From Dysgonomonas sp. 511 (GTDB taxonomy: Bacteria > Bacteroidota > Bacteroidia > Bacteroidales > Dysgonomonadaceae), in contig NZ_QVMQ01000001.1 in NCBI RefSeq assembly GCF_010501105.1, forward strand, positions 1 to 64,000: a stretch of DNA of 64,000 nucleotides, in the 5' to 3' direction. The first letter of the stretch is position 1; every line of letters starts with the position of its first letter. The notes under the pieces are model-generated. The model saw only the letters and a program-made list of their open reading frames with translations, was not told where the DNA came from and ran no database searches. The position numbers and the translations under genes were made by a program. Below, in pieces: positions 36,563 to 48,055 of this stretch.

Positions 36563-37816
36563 ATGGACGATTATCACCAGAGTATCTTCCAAACGGTAGC
36601 CGACGCTACCCGTAGCCTTAGCCTGCTGGAAGAAAAAGACATTAACGCAATACTCGAAGCTATTGCAAAGGAAACCGAGTCGAAAATGCACTATATCCTT
36701 GCCGAAAACCAGAAGGATCTTCAGCGCATGGATGCAGGCAATCCTAAATACGACCGTCTTTTACTCAACGAGCAGCGGATAAAGGATATTGTAAAAGATA
36801 TACGCAATGTGGCGGCATTACCTTCGCCCGTGGGTAAAACCTTGATGCAGAAAACTCTTCCCAATGGTTTACATCTTTCTAAAGTTACTGTACCTTTTGG
36901 CGTGATCGGTATAATATATGAAGCCCGTCCGAATGTAAGTTTCGATGTGTTCTCCCTCTGTCTGAAATCGGGGAATGCCTGTGTGCTGAAAGGCGGATCG
37001 GATGCCCGTTTTTCGAACGAAGCGATAATAGATATTATAAGGACTGTGCTGGACGAAAATGGGGTGAATCCCAATGTCTGTACCTTGCTGCCAAACGAAC
37101 GAGCAGCCACGGACGAATTGCTCAATGCACGCAAATATGTAGACCTGATAATACCGCGCGGAGGCAGGCAACTGATCGACTATGTGCGCGAGAATGCACG
37201 CATACCTGTAATAGAAACAGGGGCAGGCGTTTGCCATACATATTTCCACAAAGACGGCGATTTGCATAAGGGCAAGAATATCATCACCAATGCCAAGACC
37301 CGTAAGGTAAGCGTATGTAATTCGCTTGACTGCCTTGTCATAGACAAAGACAGGCTTGTCGATCTGCCGTTCTTATGCGAAGATCTGGCAAAAAAGGATG
37401 TAATAATATACGCCGATAAACAGGCGTACGAAGTGCTATTTCCTAGCTATCCTTACGACCAGTTGAAAAATGCCGACGAAAGCAGTTTTGGCACCGAGTT
37501 TCTCGATTATAAGATGGCTGTTAAGACCGTTTACGGAATAGATGAAGCAATCGACCATATTTCACAATACAGTTCGAGACATAGCGAGGCTATAGTTAGC
37601 GAAGACAGGGACGCCGTAAAACTATTCGAAAGAGTGATAGATGCAGCTTGTATCTATGCCAATACATCGACAGCGTTTACCGATGGCGCACAATTCGGCT
37701 TAGGAGCCGAAATCGGAATCAGTACACAAAAAATGCACGCCCGCGGACCAATGGCTTTGGAAGAACTATGCACATACAAATGGATTGTAGAAGGCGATGG
37801 GCAGATAAGAAATTGA
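36563..37816 (+). CDS. proA: Gamma-glutamyl phosphate reductase
   Basis: 417 aa, NADPH-dependent reduction of glutamyl phosphate to glutamate semialdehyde. Aldehyde-dehydrogenase-like motifs are visible: [32 protein letters not shown], the catalytic-Cys region [13 protein letters not shown], and the C-terminal [19 protein letters not shown], which is diagnostic of ProA. It forms an operon with proB, and two further small genes follow on the same strand. Proline synthesis needs ProC, which is not in this window. Confidence 0.95.
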   Translation: MDDYHQSIFQTVADATRSLSLLEEKDINAILEAIAKETESKMHYILAENQKDLQRMDAGNPKYDRLLLNEQRIKDIVKDIRNVAALPSPVGKTLMQKTLPNGLHLSKVTVPFGVIGIIYEARPNVSFDVFSLCLKSGNACVLKGGSDARFSNEAIIDIIRTVLDENGVNPNVCTLLPNERAATDELLNARKYVDLIIPRGGRQLIDYVRENARIPVIETGAGVCHTYFHKDGDLHKGKNIITNAKTRKVSVCNSLDCLVIDKDRLVDLPFLCEDLAKKDVIIYADKQAYEVLFPSYPYDQLKNADESSFGTEFLDYKMAVKTVYGIDEAIDHISQYSSRHSEAIVSEDRDAVKLFERVIDAACIYANTSTAFTDGAQFGLGAEIGISTQKMHARGPMALEELCTYKWIVEGDGQIRN

Positions 37817-37818
37817 TA

Positions 37819-38001
37819 ATGAAAAAGAAGAAGAAAGCAAAAGGCAGGATAACCATAGAAGACTATATAAAAGCGGTAAAGAAAGCAGACAGGGATAATG
37901 AACTTTCGCAATCTGCCGGATGGAAGCGTACCACCGAAATCCATAAGAATAAGAAAGCGTACGACCGCAAGAGGGATAAGAAAGATTTAGAAAAAGGATA
38001 A
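37819..38001 (+). CDS. Small Lys-rich protein of unknown function
   Basis: 60 aa, read from the ATG at 37819, 2 bases after the proA stop. It begins MKKKKKAKGRITIEDYIKAV and has a very high share of Lys/Arg, with a helical middle (KAVKKADRDNEL) and a charged end (KNKKAYDRKRDKKDLEKG). Similar small basic proteins occur in many Bacteroidales, but I know of no assigned role. RNA or DNA binding is the obvious guess from the charge alone. It shares an operon position with proBA and an acyltransferase gene. Confidence 0.7.
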   Translation: MKKKKKAKGRITIEDYIKAVKKADRDNELSQSAGWKRTTEIHKNKKAYDRKRDKKDLEKG

Positions 38002-38012
38002 CGACAAAACTT

Positions 38013-38957
38013 ATGGGCAGAAATATAACACTCGATTATTTTAAGTTTGTCTTGAGTATTCTAGTTATTACTATCCATTTCAAACTACTCTATGAGCCCG
38101 GATTGGCTTATTGGTTGGTTTCGGAAGGGGTTGCCCGCATGGCTGTTCCTTGCTTTTTTATTATCAACGGTTATTATTTTGCCCCGAAACTGGGTGACTG
38201 GAAAGCCGTAAGGAAGTATCTGCTTCACTTGCTTGTCATTTATACTACATGGTTTATCATTTATCTGCGGCCTTATTACAAGCTCGATCATTTATCTATA
38301 TTTACCAATGTTGGACTGGATGCTCTCTTAAAAGAATACTTCTTTGGTTTTTTCCATCTTTGGTATCTTCCGGCAGCTATTGTTGGCATCGCATTACTGG
38401 TCTTGCTGAAAAAGACATTGAGGAAAGATATAATCTTATTAGTACTGGCCTTCATCTTGTTTGTAGCCGGCTATTTCATCGAATATGTCAGGGATATCAA
38501 TTACCATTATGCACGCAACGGCTTGTTTATAGGCTTCCCTTTTGTTATGCTTGGGTATTATATCCGAGTAAAGCAATTACATGAAAAGATAAAAAAAGAG
38601 CACCTGTATATCTTGTGCTCATTAGGGTTTTTGTGTCTGATTGCAGAATCGTATATAGGTTACGGCACAATGTTTATCCGCGATCTTTATGTTTCTCTTA
38701 TAGTGGTCTGCCCCTCGGCATTCATGCTTGTTTTGGCATTGTCGAAATATAGTACGAGCGATAGTAAATTGCAGCTCTATTTCAGCCAGTTGCCATCAGC
38801 CATATATTTTGTACATATGTATGTCTTGTTCAGGGTATGGGCAGGCAGGGGCGAAACGGTTATTCCGCTACTTGAGTTTATATTGATTGTATTTTTATCC
38901 ATCCTTGCCTCTTTTGTTATTATCTTTATAAATAAACGCATAAAAATATTCTTATAA
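38013..38957 (+). CDS. Acyltransferase 3 family membrane protein
   Basis: 314 aa with about ten hydrophobic segments. The opening ITLDYFKFVLSILVITIHF is the family start, with the conserved His in the first helix, and PCFFIINGYYF follows. Family members transfer acetyl or other acyl groups to surface sugars or lipids. The substrate cannot be judged. It overlaps the following transcarbamylase gene by one base, so it is translated together with it, although no functional link is evident. Confidence 0.85.
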   Translation: MGRNITLDYFKFVLSILVITIHFKLLYEPGLAYWLVSEGVARMAVPCFFIINGYYFAPKLGDWKAVRKYLLHLLVIYTTWFIIYLRPYYKLDHLSIFTNVGLDALLKEYFFGFFHLWYLPAAIVGIALLVLLKKTLRKDIILLVLAFILFVAGYFIEYVRDINYHYARNGLFIGFPFVMLGYYIRVKQLHEKIKKEHLYILCSLGFLCLIAESYIGYGTMFIRDLYVSLIVVCPSAFMLVLALSKYSTSDSKLQLYFSQLPSAIYFVHMYVLFRVWAGRGETVIPLLEFILIVFLSILASFVIIFINKRIKIFL

Positions 38958-39910
38958 TGAAAACATATACAAATGTAAAAGACCTAGGCGACTTACAAAC
39001 CGCTGTAAAGGAAGCCCTGGAAATAAAGAAAAACCGTTATGCTTATAAGCATCTGGGAGAAAATAAAACACTGCTGATGGTATTTTTCAATTCCAGCCTG
39101 CGCACACGCCTGAGCACACAGAAAGCGGGCATGAACCTCGGCATGAACACGATGGTGCTCGATATCAATCAGGGAGCATGGAAGCTGGAGACCGAGCGTG
39201 GCGTAATAATGGACGGCGACAAGTCGGAACATATACTCGAAGCCATACCTGTAATGGGTAGCTATTGCGACATAATAGGTGTACGCGCTTTTGCCCAATT
39301 CGAAAATAAAGAAGACGACTATCAGGAAAAGATATTGAATCAATTTATTAAATATTCAGGAAAACCAGTATTTAGCATGGAGGCTGCTACAGGCCACCCT
39401 TTGCAGGCATTCGCCGACCTGATAACCATAGAAGAATATAAAAAGACGGCACGCCCTAAGGTGGTAATGACATGGGCGCCACATCCGAAAGCTTTGCCGC
39501 AGGCTGTGCCTAACTCCTTTGCTGATTTTATGAATGAGGCCGACGTGGATTTTGTTATCACACATCCCGAAGGCTACGAGCTCGATCCGAAATTTGTACG
39601 TGGCGCACGCGTCGAATACAATCAGGACAAAGCACTTGAAGGAGCCGATTTTGTCTATGCCAAGAACTGGGCTGCATATGCCGACCCCAATTATGGCAAA
39701 ATATTAAGCAAAGATATGTCGTGGACAGTAACTACGCAGAAGATGGCATTGACCAATAATGCTTATTTTATGCACTGCCTGCCGGTGCGCCGCAATATGA
39801 TTGTGAGCGACGACGTGATCGAAAGCCCACAGTCGATAGTGATACCCGAAGCTGCTAACAGGGAGATATCGGCGCAGACCGTATTGAAAAGAATGCTGGA
39901 AAGCCTGTAA
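38957..39910 (+). CDS. argF': ArgF'-type N-acylornithine carbamoyltransferase
   Basis: 317 aa. It resembles the B. fragilis N-succinylornithine transcarbamylase closely: FFNSSLRTRLSTQKA carries the carbamoyl-phosphate motif STRT-equivalent, and later motifs include MEAATGHPLQAFADL, MTWAPHPKALPQAVPNSF and MHCLPVRRN. It would make N-acylcitrulline in the arginine pathway used by this phylum. In the B. fragilis protein residue 90 is Pro (succinyl form), and in the acetyl-type enzymes it is Glu; here it is Ser90 (GDKSEH). The acyl specificity is therefore not certain. The family call is firm; the B. fragilis comparison is from memory. Confidence 0.9.
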   Translation: MKTYTNVKDLGDLQTAVKEALEIKKNRYAYKHLGENKTLLMVFFNSSLRTRLSTQKAGMNLGMNTMVLDINQGAWKLETERGVIMDGDKSEHILEAIPVMGSYCDIIGVRAFAQFENKEDDYQEKILNQFIKYSGKPVFSMEAATGHPLQAFADLITIEEYKKTARPKVVMTWAPHPKALPQAVPNSFADFMNEADVDFVITHPEGYELDPKFVRGARVEYNQDKALEGADFVYAKNWAAYADPNYGKILSKDMSWTVTTQKMALTNNAYFMHCLPVRRNMIVSDDVIESPQSIVIPEAANREISAQTVLKRMLESL

Positions 39911-39931
39911 ACAGGCCACGGTATAAAAACA

Positions 39932-39960
39932 AAGAAAGCTCTGAAATATCAGGGCTTTCT
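39932..39960. terminator. Bidirectional terminator between argF' and the histone-like gene
   Basis: AGAAAGCTCTGA and TCAGGGCTTTCT pair over 12 positions with one mismatch around a 4-base loop, flanked by A-run and T-run. Confidence 0.7.
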
Positions 39961-39987
39961 TGTTTTCTTTGATAAGCTTGAAACTAA

Positions 39988-40161
39988 TTATTTCGCAGCG
40001 TCAATTGATTTTTTACGGAATTCTTTAAGAGCTTTCTCTATTTCGAGAGAAACTTTTCTTGCACGTTGACCTGCGGCCTTGTTTCCGTTTTCAATTTGAG
40101 CTTTTGCATCTTTAGCGAAGCCTTCGAAATCATTTTGTAATTTTTCTACTAAATTTTTCAT
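39988..40161 (-). CDS. Histone H1-like nucleoid protein
   Basis: 57 aa from the ATG at 40161 (MKNLVEKLQNDFEGFAKDAK). A 10-residue upstream extension is possible but unlike the family. It is helical and rich in Lys and Ala (IENGNKAAGQRARKVS, LEIEKALKEFRKKS), as in small Bacteroidetes histone-H1-like proteins related to chlamydial Hc1. It probably binds DNA and compacts the nucleoid. It stands alone between two terminator-like or convergent boundaries. Confidence 0.85.
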   Translation of the reverse strand: MKNLVEKLQNDFEGFAKDAKAQIENGNKAAGQRARKVSLEIEKALKEFRKKSIDAAK

Positions 40162-40359
40162 GTTTGTTTCTATTTTAAAAAATTTGAACAAAGGTAATCT
40201 ATTTTATTTAACAAAATAAAGAGAGTTTGGTTTAAATGTAAAGAAATATCAGGAAAAAAATATGTATTTTTCTTTAAGTTTCCCTTTTGTATGGCTATTT
40301 CTCCCCTTTTATATCTTTTTATAGATGGACGGGCTGTATTTTTTACCTGATAATTGTAA

Positions 40360-40367
40360 TATCTTTG
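40360..40367 (+). promoter_or_regulatory. -7 promoter element of the FAD-protein gene
   Basis: TATCTTTG matches TAnnTTTG, 21 bases before the ATG at 40389. It argues against longer start candidates. Confidence 0.55.
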
Positions 40368-40388
40368 TGTCTCATTAAGTTTTGTTCC

Positions 40389-41957
40389 ATGCAAAAAGAT
40401 TTGGATTTTCGAGTTTCGCCTCAACAGGCATCTGACCCAGATAGTCTTAAGAAGATATTTTCGGCACAAGCCGGGGTGTCGGTAAATGATATAACCTCCA
40501 TGCGTATCCTGCGGCGCTCTATTGATGCCCGCCAACGCAATATTGTTGTCAACCTGCGGATAAGGGGCTATATCAACGAAGAGCAGCAAGAGCCGGCTTT
40601 TCAGAGCACCTATTACCCCAATGTAGGAAATGCACCTTCGGCTATAGTGGTCGGTGCAGGCCCGGCAGGACTGTTCGCTGCCTTGCGCCTGATAGAACTC
40701 GGTATTCGCCCCGTGGTAGTAGAGCGGGGGAAAAACGTGCGCGACCGCAAGCGCGATACAGCATTGATGAACAGGGAGCATCTGGTTAATCCCGAATCTA
40801 ACTACTGTTTTGGCGAGGGGGGAGCAGGCGCATATTCCGACGGGAAACTATATACCCGCAGCAAGAAGCGTGGCAATGTGGACAAGATACTCAATGTCTT
40901 CTGCCAACATGGAGCCGATGCTTCTATCTTAGTAGATGCCCATCCGCATATCGGAACGGACAAATTGCCCGGAATAATAGAAAAAATGCGTGTGCAAATA
41001 ATCCACTCGGGGGGAGAAGTCCATTTTCAGACCCGGATGGATAAACTTATTATAGAAGATGGAGAAGTAAAAGGCATAGAAACCAATACCGGGCAGATAT
41101 TCCACGGGCAGGTTATCCTAGCCACAGGGCATTCGGCACGCGATGTATATTATATGCTTCACGAGCAGGATGTAGCAATAGAGGCCAAAGGCTTGGCTGT
41201 CGGTTTTCGTGTAGAGCATTCGGCGCACCTGATCGACCAGATTCAGTATCACAATGAGCAGGGCCGGGGCGATTATCTTCCCGCAGCAGAGTATAGCTTT
41301 GTAGTACAGGCTGGCGACCGCGGGGTTTATTCATTCTGTATGTGCCCCGGGGGAACGATTGTTCCATCCGCCAGTGGGCCGCGGCAGGTGGTTGTAAACG
41401 GAATGTCGGCATCTAACCGTGGTGCGCGTTGGTCAAATTCGGGCGTGGTGGTCGAGATACATCCGGAGGATTTTCCCGAGTATGCAAAATACGGCGAGCT
41501 GTCTCTCCTGAAATTTGTGGAAGATATAGAAGAACAGGCATGGATACACGGAGGCAAGACTCAGGTAGCTCCTGCACAACGGATGTACGATTTTGTAAAT
41601 GGCAGGAAAAGTAACTCCTTGCCGCCAACCTCTTATGCTCCCGGAGTAATATCGTCTCCTTTGCACGAATGGATGCCACGGTTTGTAGTGTCGCGATTGC
41701 AGGAAGCTTTCCGCAAGGTGGGAAAAAATTATAAAGGGTACCTGACAAACGAAGCTGTACTGATAGCCGTAGAAAGCCGTACATCTTCGCCTGTGCGGAT
41801 AGTACGCGACAGGGAAACATTGCAGCATCCTCAGATAAAAGGACTCTTCCCTTGCGGCGAAGGTGCCGGTTATGCAGGAGGGATAGTGTCGGCCGCTATG
41901 GATGGCGAACGGTGCGCCGAGGCTTTGTCCGGCTACTTATCTGCGTATACTCAATAA
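40389..41957 (+). CDS. FAD-dependent oxidoreductase of unknown substrate
   Basis: 522 aa from MQKDLDFRVSPQQA. The dinucleotide-binding motif VVGAGPAGLFAALRLIELG is near residue 80. RVEHSAHLIDQIQYHNEQGRGDYLPAAEYSF and the CMCPGGTIVPSAS motif, which contains two cysteines, place it in the COG2509-type family of uncharacterized dehydrogenases. PCGEGAGYAGGIVSAAMDG at the C-terminus completes the FAD site. The length fits the family. An upstream in-frame start at 40287 is rejected because it crosses the promoter box. Function is unknown; a redox role is inferred from the fold. Confidence 0.85.
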   Translation: MQKDLDFRVSPQQASDPDSLKKIFSAQAGVSVNDITSMRILRRSIDARQRNIVVNLRIRGYINEEQQEPAFQSTYYPNVGNAPSAIVVGAGPAGLFAALRLIELGIRPVVVERGKNVRDRKRDTALMNREHLVNPESNYCFGEGGAGAYSDGKLYTRSKKRGNVDKILNVFCQHGADASILVDAHPHIGTDKLPGIIEKMRVQIIHSGGEVHFQTRMDKLIIEDGEVKGIETNTGQIFHGQVILATGHSARDVYYMLHEQDVAIEAKGLAVGFRVEHSAHLIDQIQYHNEQGRGDYLPAAEYSFVVQAGDRGVYSFCMCPGGTIVPSASGPRQVVVNGMSASNRGARWSNSGVVVEIHPEDFPEYAKYGELSLLKFVEDIEEQAWIHGGKTQVAPAQRMYDFVNGRKSNSLPPTSYAPGVISSPLHEWMPRFVVSRLQEAFRKVGKNYKGYLTNEAVLIAVESRTSSPVRIVRDRETLQHPQIKGLFPCGEGAGYAGGIVSAAMDGERCAEALSGYLSAYTQ

Positions 41958-41960
41958 ACA

Positions 41961-41998
41961 AAGGTGTCCTTCATTACTTTTGGGACACCTTCATTTTT
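41961..41998 (+). terminator. Terminator after the FAD-protein gene
   Basis: AAGGTGTCC (41961-41969) and GGACACCTT (41983-41991) form a 9-bp stem, then CATTTTTC. The T-run abuts the stop of the convergent amylase gene. Confidence 0.75.
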
Positions 41999-43461
41999 CA
42001 CCCTTTAGCCCAAATGGACAGGTTTCGCCCTTTTACAAGGAACAATCCGTCCCCATTTTCATCTATCACCACTGTTTGTTCAATGCTACCGGTTATGTCA
42101 ATCCAGGTTTCTCCTTTGCGGTCTTTACCCACATTCATTTTCTTGTCGCCGTCTTCATCGTTCGAGATTAAGAAAGCTAACCCGGAATCTGCATGTTCCT
42201 TATCTCCCATTCTCACAAAGCCTACTGTGCAAGGATGGTCGAAGTAATTCGTTTGCTCTCCATAGGCATATTGGCATCTGGCTTTCAGTATAATATCGAT
42301 AATCAGCCTGTGAGGCGATTCCTTATCTTTTATTTTATAATAATCTCCATAAAACAGGCAAGGATAACCATCTTTCATCAGCAGGATCAGTCCGTATGCC
42401 AGAGGCTTGAACCAATCTTGTATTTGCGATTCGAGCGAACTGCCCGCCTGCGAGTCGTGGTTGTCGACAAAGGTTACAGCTTCTTCGGGGTGGGATATAA
42501 ATAATGCGTTGTCGAACAGTGTTTGCATATCGTAATCTTTCCCTTTTTGCGAAGCTTCCCATAGGTTGTAATGCAAAGGGACATCGAAGAGGTCGACAGT
42601 ATTGTCCACCACTTCAAGATAGTTTTCTAGTTTTTTGCGATCTCCGCTCCAGTATTCTCCTACTGCATAAAAGTCTTTGCCCCGCTTAGCCCTTATGGTT
42701 TCTACGAATTGTTTTACAAACTGGTCTTTCATATGCTTGATAGCATCGAGGCGCATACCGTCGAGGTTCAATTCTTCGGATACCCATAAGCCCCAACTAT
42801 TTAGTTCCTTTATCACTTCGGGATGGTTGAGGTCTATATCATTTCCCAAAAGGAAATCGTAGTTGCCGTTTTCATCATCTACACCGCTGCTCCAGTCCTT
42901 ATTTTCCCCCATAATCTTGAATACACCGCTTCGCTTTTTTGCATCGTCGAAACCTACTCCCGAAAAGTGGTACCAGTGCCATTTGAAGCCGGAATATTTT
43001 CCGCTCCGCCCTTTGAACTGATAGCCTGTCCAGCCTTGTATCTCAAATGCGTCTCCCAGTTCTTTAGTACGGTCTTTGGGATCGACTTCCTTCACCATGA
43101 ATTTTTCGGTGTAGTCGCCTTCCGATTTGTGGTTCATTACAGTATCCAGATAGACAGAAATCTTGTATCTATGCAATTCTTCTATCATCTCTTTTAGTTC
43201 CTGCTTTGTCCCGTATTTAGTTCTTACAGTGTTGTTTTGTTCAAATTCGCCAAGGTCGTACAGGTCGTAGGTGGCATACCCCTCGTCTTGTTGTTCGTCG
43301 GCTTTATATGCCGGAGGAATCCACACGGCAGTTATTCCTATTTCGTGCAGATGCTTTGCATCGTCTTTCAGTTGTTTCCACAAGTTTCCGTCATTTGGCA
43401 GATTCCATTCGAAATACTGCATCATTACTCCATTTTTCATTTCTTCGGGTTTGATCTTCAT
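41998..43461 (-). CDS. Cytoplasmic alpha-amylase (GH13)
   Basis: 487 aa with no signal peptide, so it acts inside the cell on maltodextrins or glycogen. It resembles the GH13_5 (AmyA) group: GVMMQYFEWNLPNDGNLWKQ, YDLYDLGEF, DTVMNHK. The catalytic residues are Asp239 (GMRLDAIKHM), Glu269 (VGEYWSGD) and Asp336 (FVDNHDSQ). It is not near the polysaccharide utilization genes at 48-64 kb and is transcribed alone, converging with the FAD-protein gene. Confidence 0.92.
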   Translation of the reverse strand: MKIKPEEMKNGVMMQYFEWNLPNDGNLWKQLKDDAKHLHEIGITAVWIPPAYKADEQQDEGYATYDLYDLGEFEQNNTVRTKYGTKQELKEMIEELHRYKISVYLDTVMNHKSEGDYTEKFMVKEVDPKDRTKELGDAFEIQGWTGYQFKGRSGKYSGFKWHWYHFSGVGFDDAKKRSGVFKIMGENKDWSSGVDDENGNYDFLLGNDIDLNHPEVIKELNSWGLWVSEELNLDGMRLDAIKHMKDQFVKQFVETIRAKRGKDFYAVGEYWSGDRKKLENYLEVVDNTVDLFDVPLHYNLWEASQKGKDYDMQTLFDNALFISHPEEAVTFVDNHDSQAGSSLESQIQDWFKPLAYGLILLMKDGYPCLFYGDYYKIKDKESPHRLIIDIILKARCQYAYGEQTNYFDHPCTVGFVRMGDKEHADSGLAFLISNDEDGDKKMNVGKDRKGETWIDITGSIEQTVVIDENGDGLFLVKGRNLSIWAKG

Positions 43462-43622
43462 ACTCTTATTGCCTGCTGAGAAGGCGACAGATAATTAACG
43501 CCTTTTGGCGAATAAATGTTTATTCTATTGTAAAGTAAAAGAAATATACGTTAAATTTGTAATTCAGGCAGATGTATTTATCTTTATACTTTAATTTTTA
43601 AACACTAAACACAAAGCATATT

Positions 43623-44375
43623 ATGGCATTATTTAAATCGGGTAACCCTTCGTTCAAGAATGCCTACGATAAAGTAGGTCAAGCTACAGATTCGAGCCAG
43701 GCTATGACAGTCAACGGCGCTATCGGCAAAACAGGAATACTCCTAGCCTGTGTGGCAGTAGGAGCTATTATTACATGGAATATGGTTTCGAGCCTGACAT
43801 TTTCGGGCATGGTTATGCCACTTTTTTGGGGTGGACTTATTGGCGCATTGATAGTGAGTATTATAATTGTAGTTAAGAAAGAATCGGCTCCTTATCTGTC
43901 GCCTGTATATGCAATTCTCGAAGGCTTGGCACTAGGTGGTATATCTGCTATACTGAACGCTTCTTATCCGGGTATCGCTTTGCAAGCCATCTCGTTGACA
44001 TTCATTGTAGCTACAGTAATGCTCCTATTATATCGCTTCAGGATAATTCAAGCTACCCAACGCTTCAAAAGCATTATTTTTGTAGCAACGGCAGGTATTG
44101 CAGTTTTCTACTTAGGTAGTTTTATCCTGTCGTTTTTCGGTGTGACTTCGCCGATGTATCTGGCTTCTCCATTGGGAATAGGTATCAGTGTTTTTGTCGT
44201 GATCATTGCAGCATTGAACCTTATTATCGACTTCGATTTTATAGAACAAGGAGCAGAATACCAAGCACCTAAATATATGGAATGGTACGGTGCTTTCGGG
44301 CTAATGGTTACATTGGTATGGTTGTATATCGAAATTCTTCGCCTGTTGGCTAAACTTGCCGCAAGCAGCAGATAA
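43623..44375 (+). CDS. Bax inhibitor-1/YccA family membrane protein
   Basis: 250 aa with seven predicted membrane helices (for example KTGILLACVAVGAIITWNMV and AIILEGLALGG-type segments). SAILNASYPGIALQAISLTF and a helix with LIIDFDFIEQGAEYQAPKYM correspond to the conserved BI-1 motif near the C-terminus. In other bacteria relatives are linked to protein quality control (YccA and FtsH) or calcium leak. The role here is unknown. A weak TATCTTTA box lies upstream. Confidence 0.85.
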   Translation: MALFKSGNPSFKNAYDKVGQATDSSQAMTVNGAIGKTGILLACVAVGAIITWNMVSSLTFSGMVMPLFWGGLIGALIVSIIIVVKKESAPYLSPVYAILEGLALGGISAILNASYPGIALQAISLTFIVATVMLLLYRFRIIQATQRFKSIIFVATAGIAVFYLGSFILSFFGVTSPMYLASPLGIGISVFVVIIAALNLIIDFDFIEQGAEYQAPKYMEWYGAFGLMVTLVWLYIEILRLLAKLAASSR

Positions 44376-44405
44376 GTAATAGATTTCTCATCCGGAGAAA
44401 AGAAG

Positions 44406-44436
44406 AAGCCGCAAGATTTTAAGTCTTGCGGCTTTT
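44406..44436. terminator. Bidirectional terminator between the BI-1 gene and gapA
   Basis: AAGCCGCAAGA (44406-44416) and TCTTGCGGCTT (44424-44434) form an 11-bp stem with a 7-base loop and a T-run on both strands. Confidence 0.85.
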
Positions 44437-44465
44437 CTATATGCTCGATAAATTTATATCAGCTA

Positions 44466-45476
<1,011 letters not shown>

Positions 45477-45529
45477 TTAATTTTTATTTGGTTAAAAAAT
45501 CGAGTTAATCCAAGCTTAAAAACTTTCCG

Positions 45530-45537
45530 CAAACTTA
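45530..45537 (-). promoter_or_regulatory. Possible -7 element of gapA (proximal)
   Basis: TAAGTTTG read on the minus strand, 59 bases before the gapA start. A second match, TACTTTTG, lies at 45576-45583. Which is used, or whether both are, is not clear. Confidence 0.4.
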
Positions 45538-45721
45538 CGTTTTATGTTATAAAACATCATCTCAGAAAAGCCATACAAAAGTAACAAAATTATTTAATAT
45601 CCGGTTTATCAAGTTAGTTATTTTTAGCACAAAATATCTGTTTTTTACATTGATAATCACGTTTTTGTCTGTTTTGTAAGGTGGAGTTTGCTTTTTGCTT
45701 GTATCCGGTTTTTAAGATAAA

Positions 45722-45749
45722 ACAGGCAAGCTATATGTAGCCTGCCTGT
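45722..45749 (-). terminator. Terminator after groEL
   Basis: ACAGGCA and TGCCTGT, with an inner GCTA/TAGC pair after one mismatch, form a stem-loop. On the minus strand TTTTATCTT follows. Confidence 0.7.
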
Positions 45750-45774
45750 CTCTTGTATAATGATTTGGAACGAA

Positions 45775-47436
<1,662 letters not shown>

Positions 47437-47515
47437 TTAGCTTTAGCTATTAGTATTTGTTAAACTATATTTTTCTAACTCGTTTACTTGTATCTTGTCT
47501 ACTTTGTATTTATGA

Positions 47516-47785
47516 TTAGATAATCGCAAGTACATCAGACTGACGCATGATAAGGTACGATTCGCCATCGAACTCTATTTCTGTGCCTGCATATTTGCCG
47601 TAAAGCACATTGTCGCCTGCTTTCAATACCATTTCTTCGTCTTTGGTTCCGCCACCTACTGCAACAACTTCACCTTTTAGTGGTTTTTCTTTTGCTGTAT
47701 CAGGAATGATGATGCCTCCCACGCTTTTTTCTTCGGCCGCAGCCGGCTTAATAAGCACTCTGTCTGCTAATGGTTTGATACTCAT
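47516..47785 (-). CDS. groES: Co-chaperonin GroES
   Basis: 89 aa. It starts [20 protein letters not shown], includes the mobile-loop region [19 protein letters not shown], and ends [13 protein letters not shown]. It caps the GroEL ring. It is the first gene of the groESL operon. I find no CIRCE palindrome and no clean TAnnTTTG box upstream of it, so its heat-shock control is not readable here. Confidence 0.98.
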   Translation of the reverse strand: MSIKPLADRVLIKPAAAEEKSVGGIIIPDTAKEKPLKGEVVAVGGGTKDEEMVLKAGDNVLYGKYAGTEIEFDGESYLIMRQSDVLAII

Positions 47786-48055
47786 GATTTTTAAGTTTTT
47801 AAATTGTTAGTATATAATTTTTTATAAAATATTCTCTGTATAGAGCTTAGCGAAATGTGTGCCAAAAAATATTTCTGTCAAAAAAGCAGGATGAAAGTAT
47901 CCGTGAACTGACAAGACGTCATTCGTGTTATTATAGTTGATAGCAGCATGGAAGATGGCTGCCAGATACAAGTTTGCAGTATTTTTAATATATTTATGCG
48001 CAATATTGGTTTCAGTATTTTTTAGGTTTTCTTTAGGCAATACAAATACAGTTTT

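Noticed and set aside
47786-48055. CIRCE heat-shock operator upstream of groES
   Set aside because: Searched by eye for TTAGCACTC with its inverted partner; none present.
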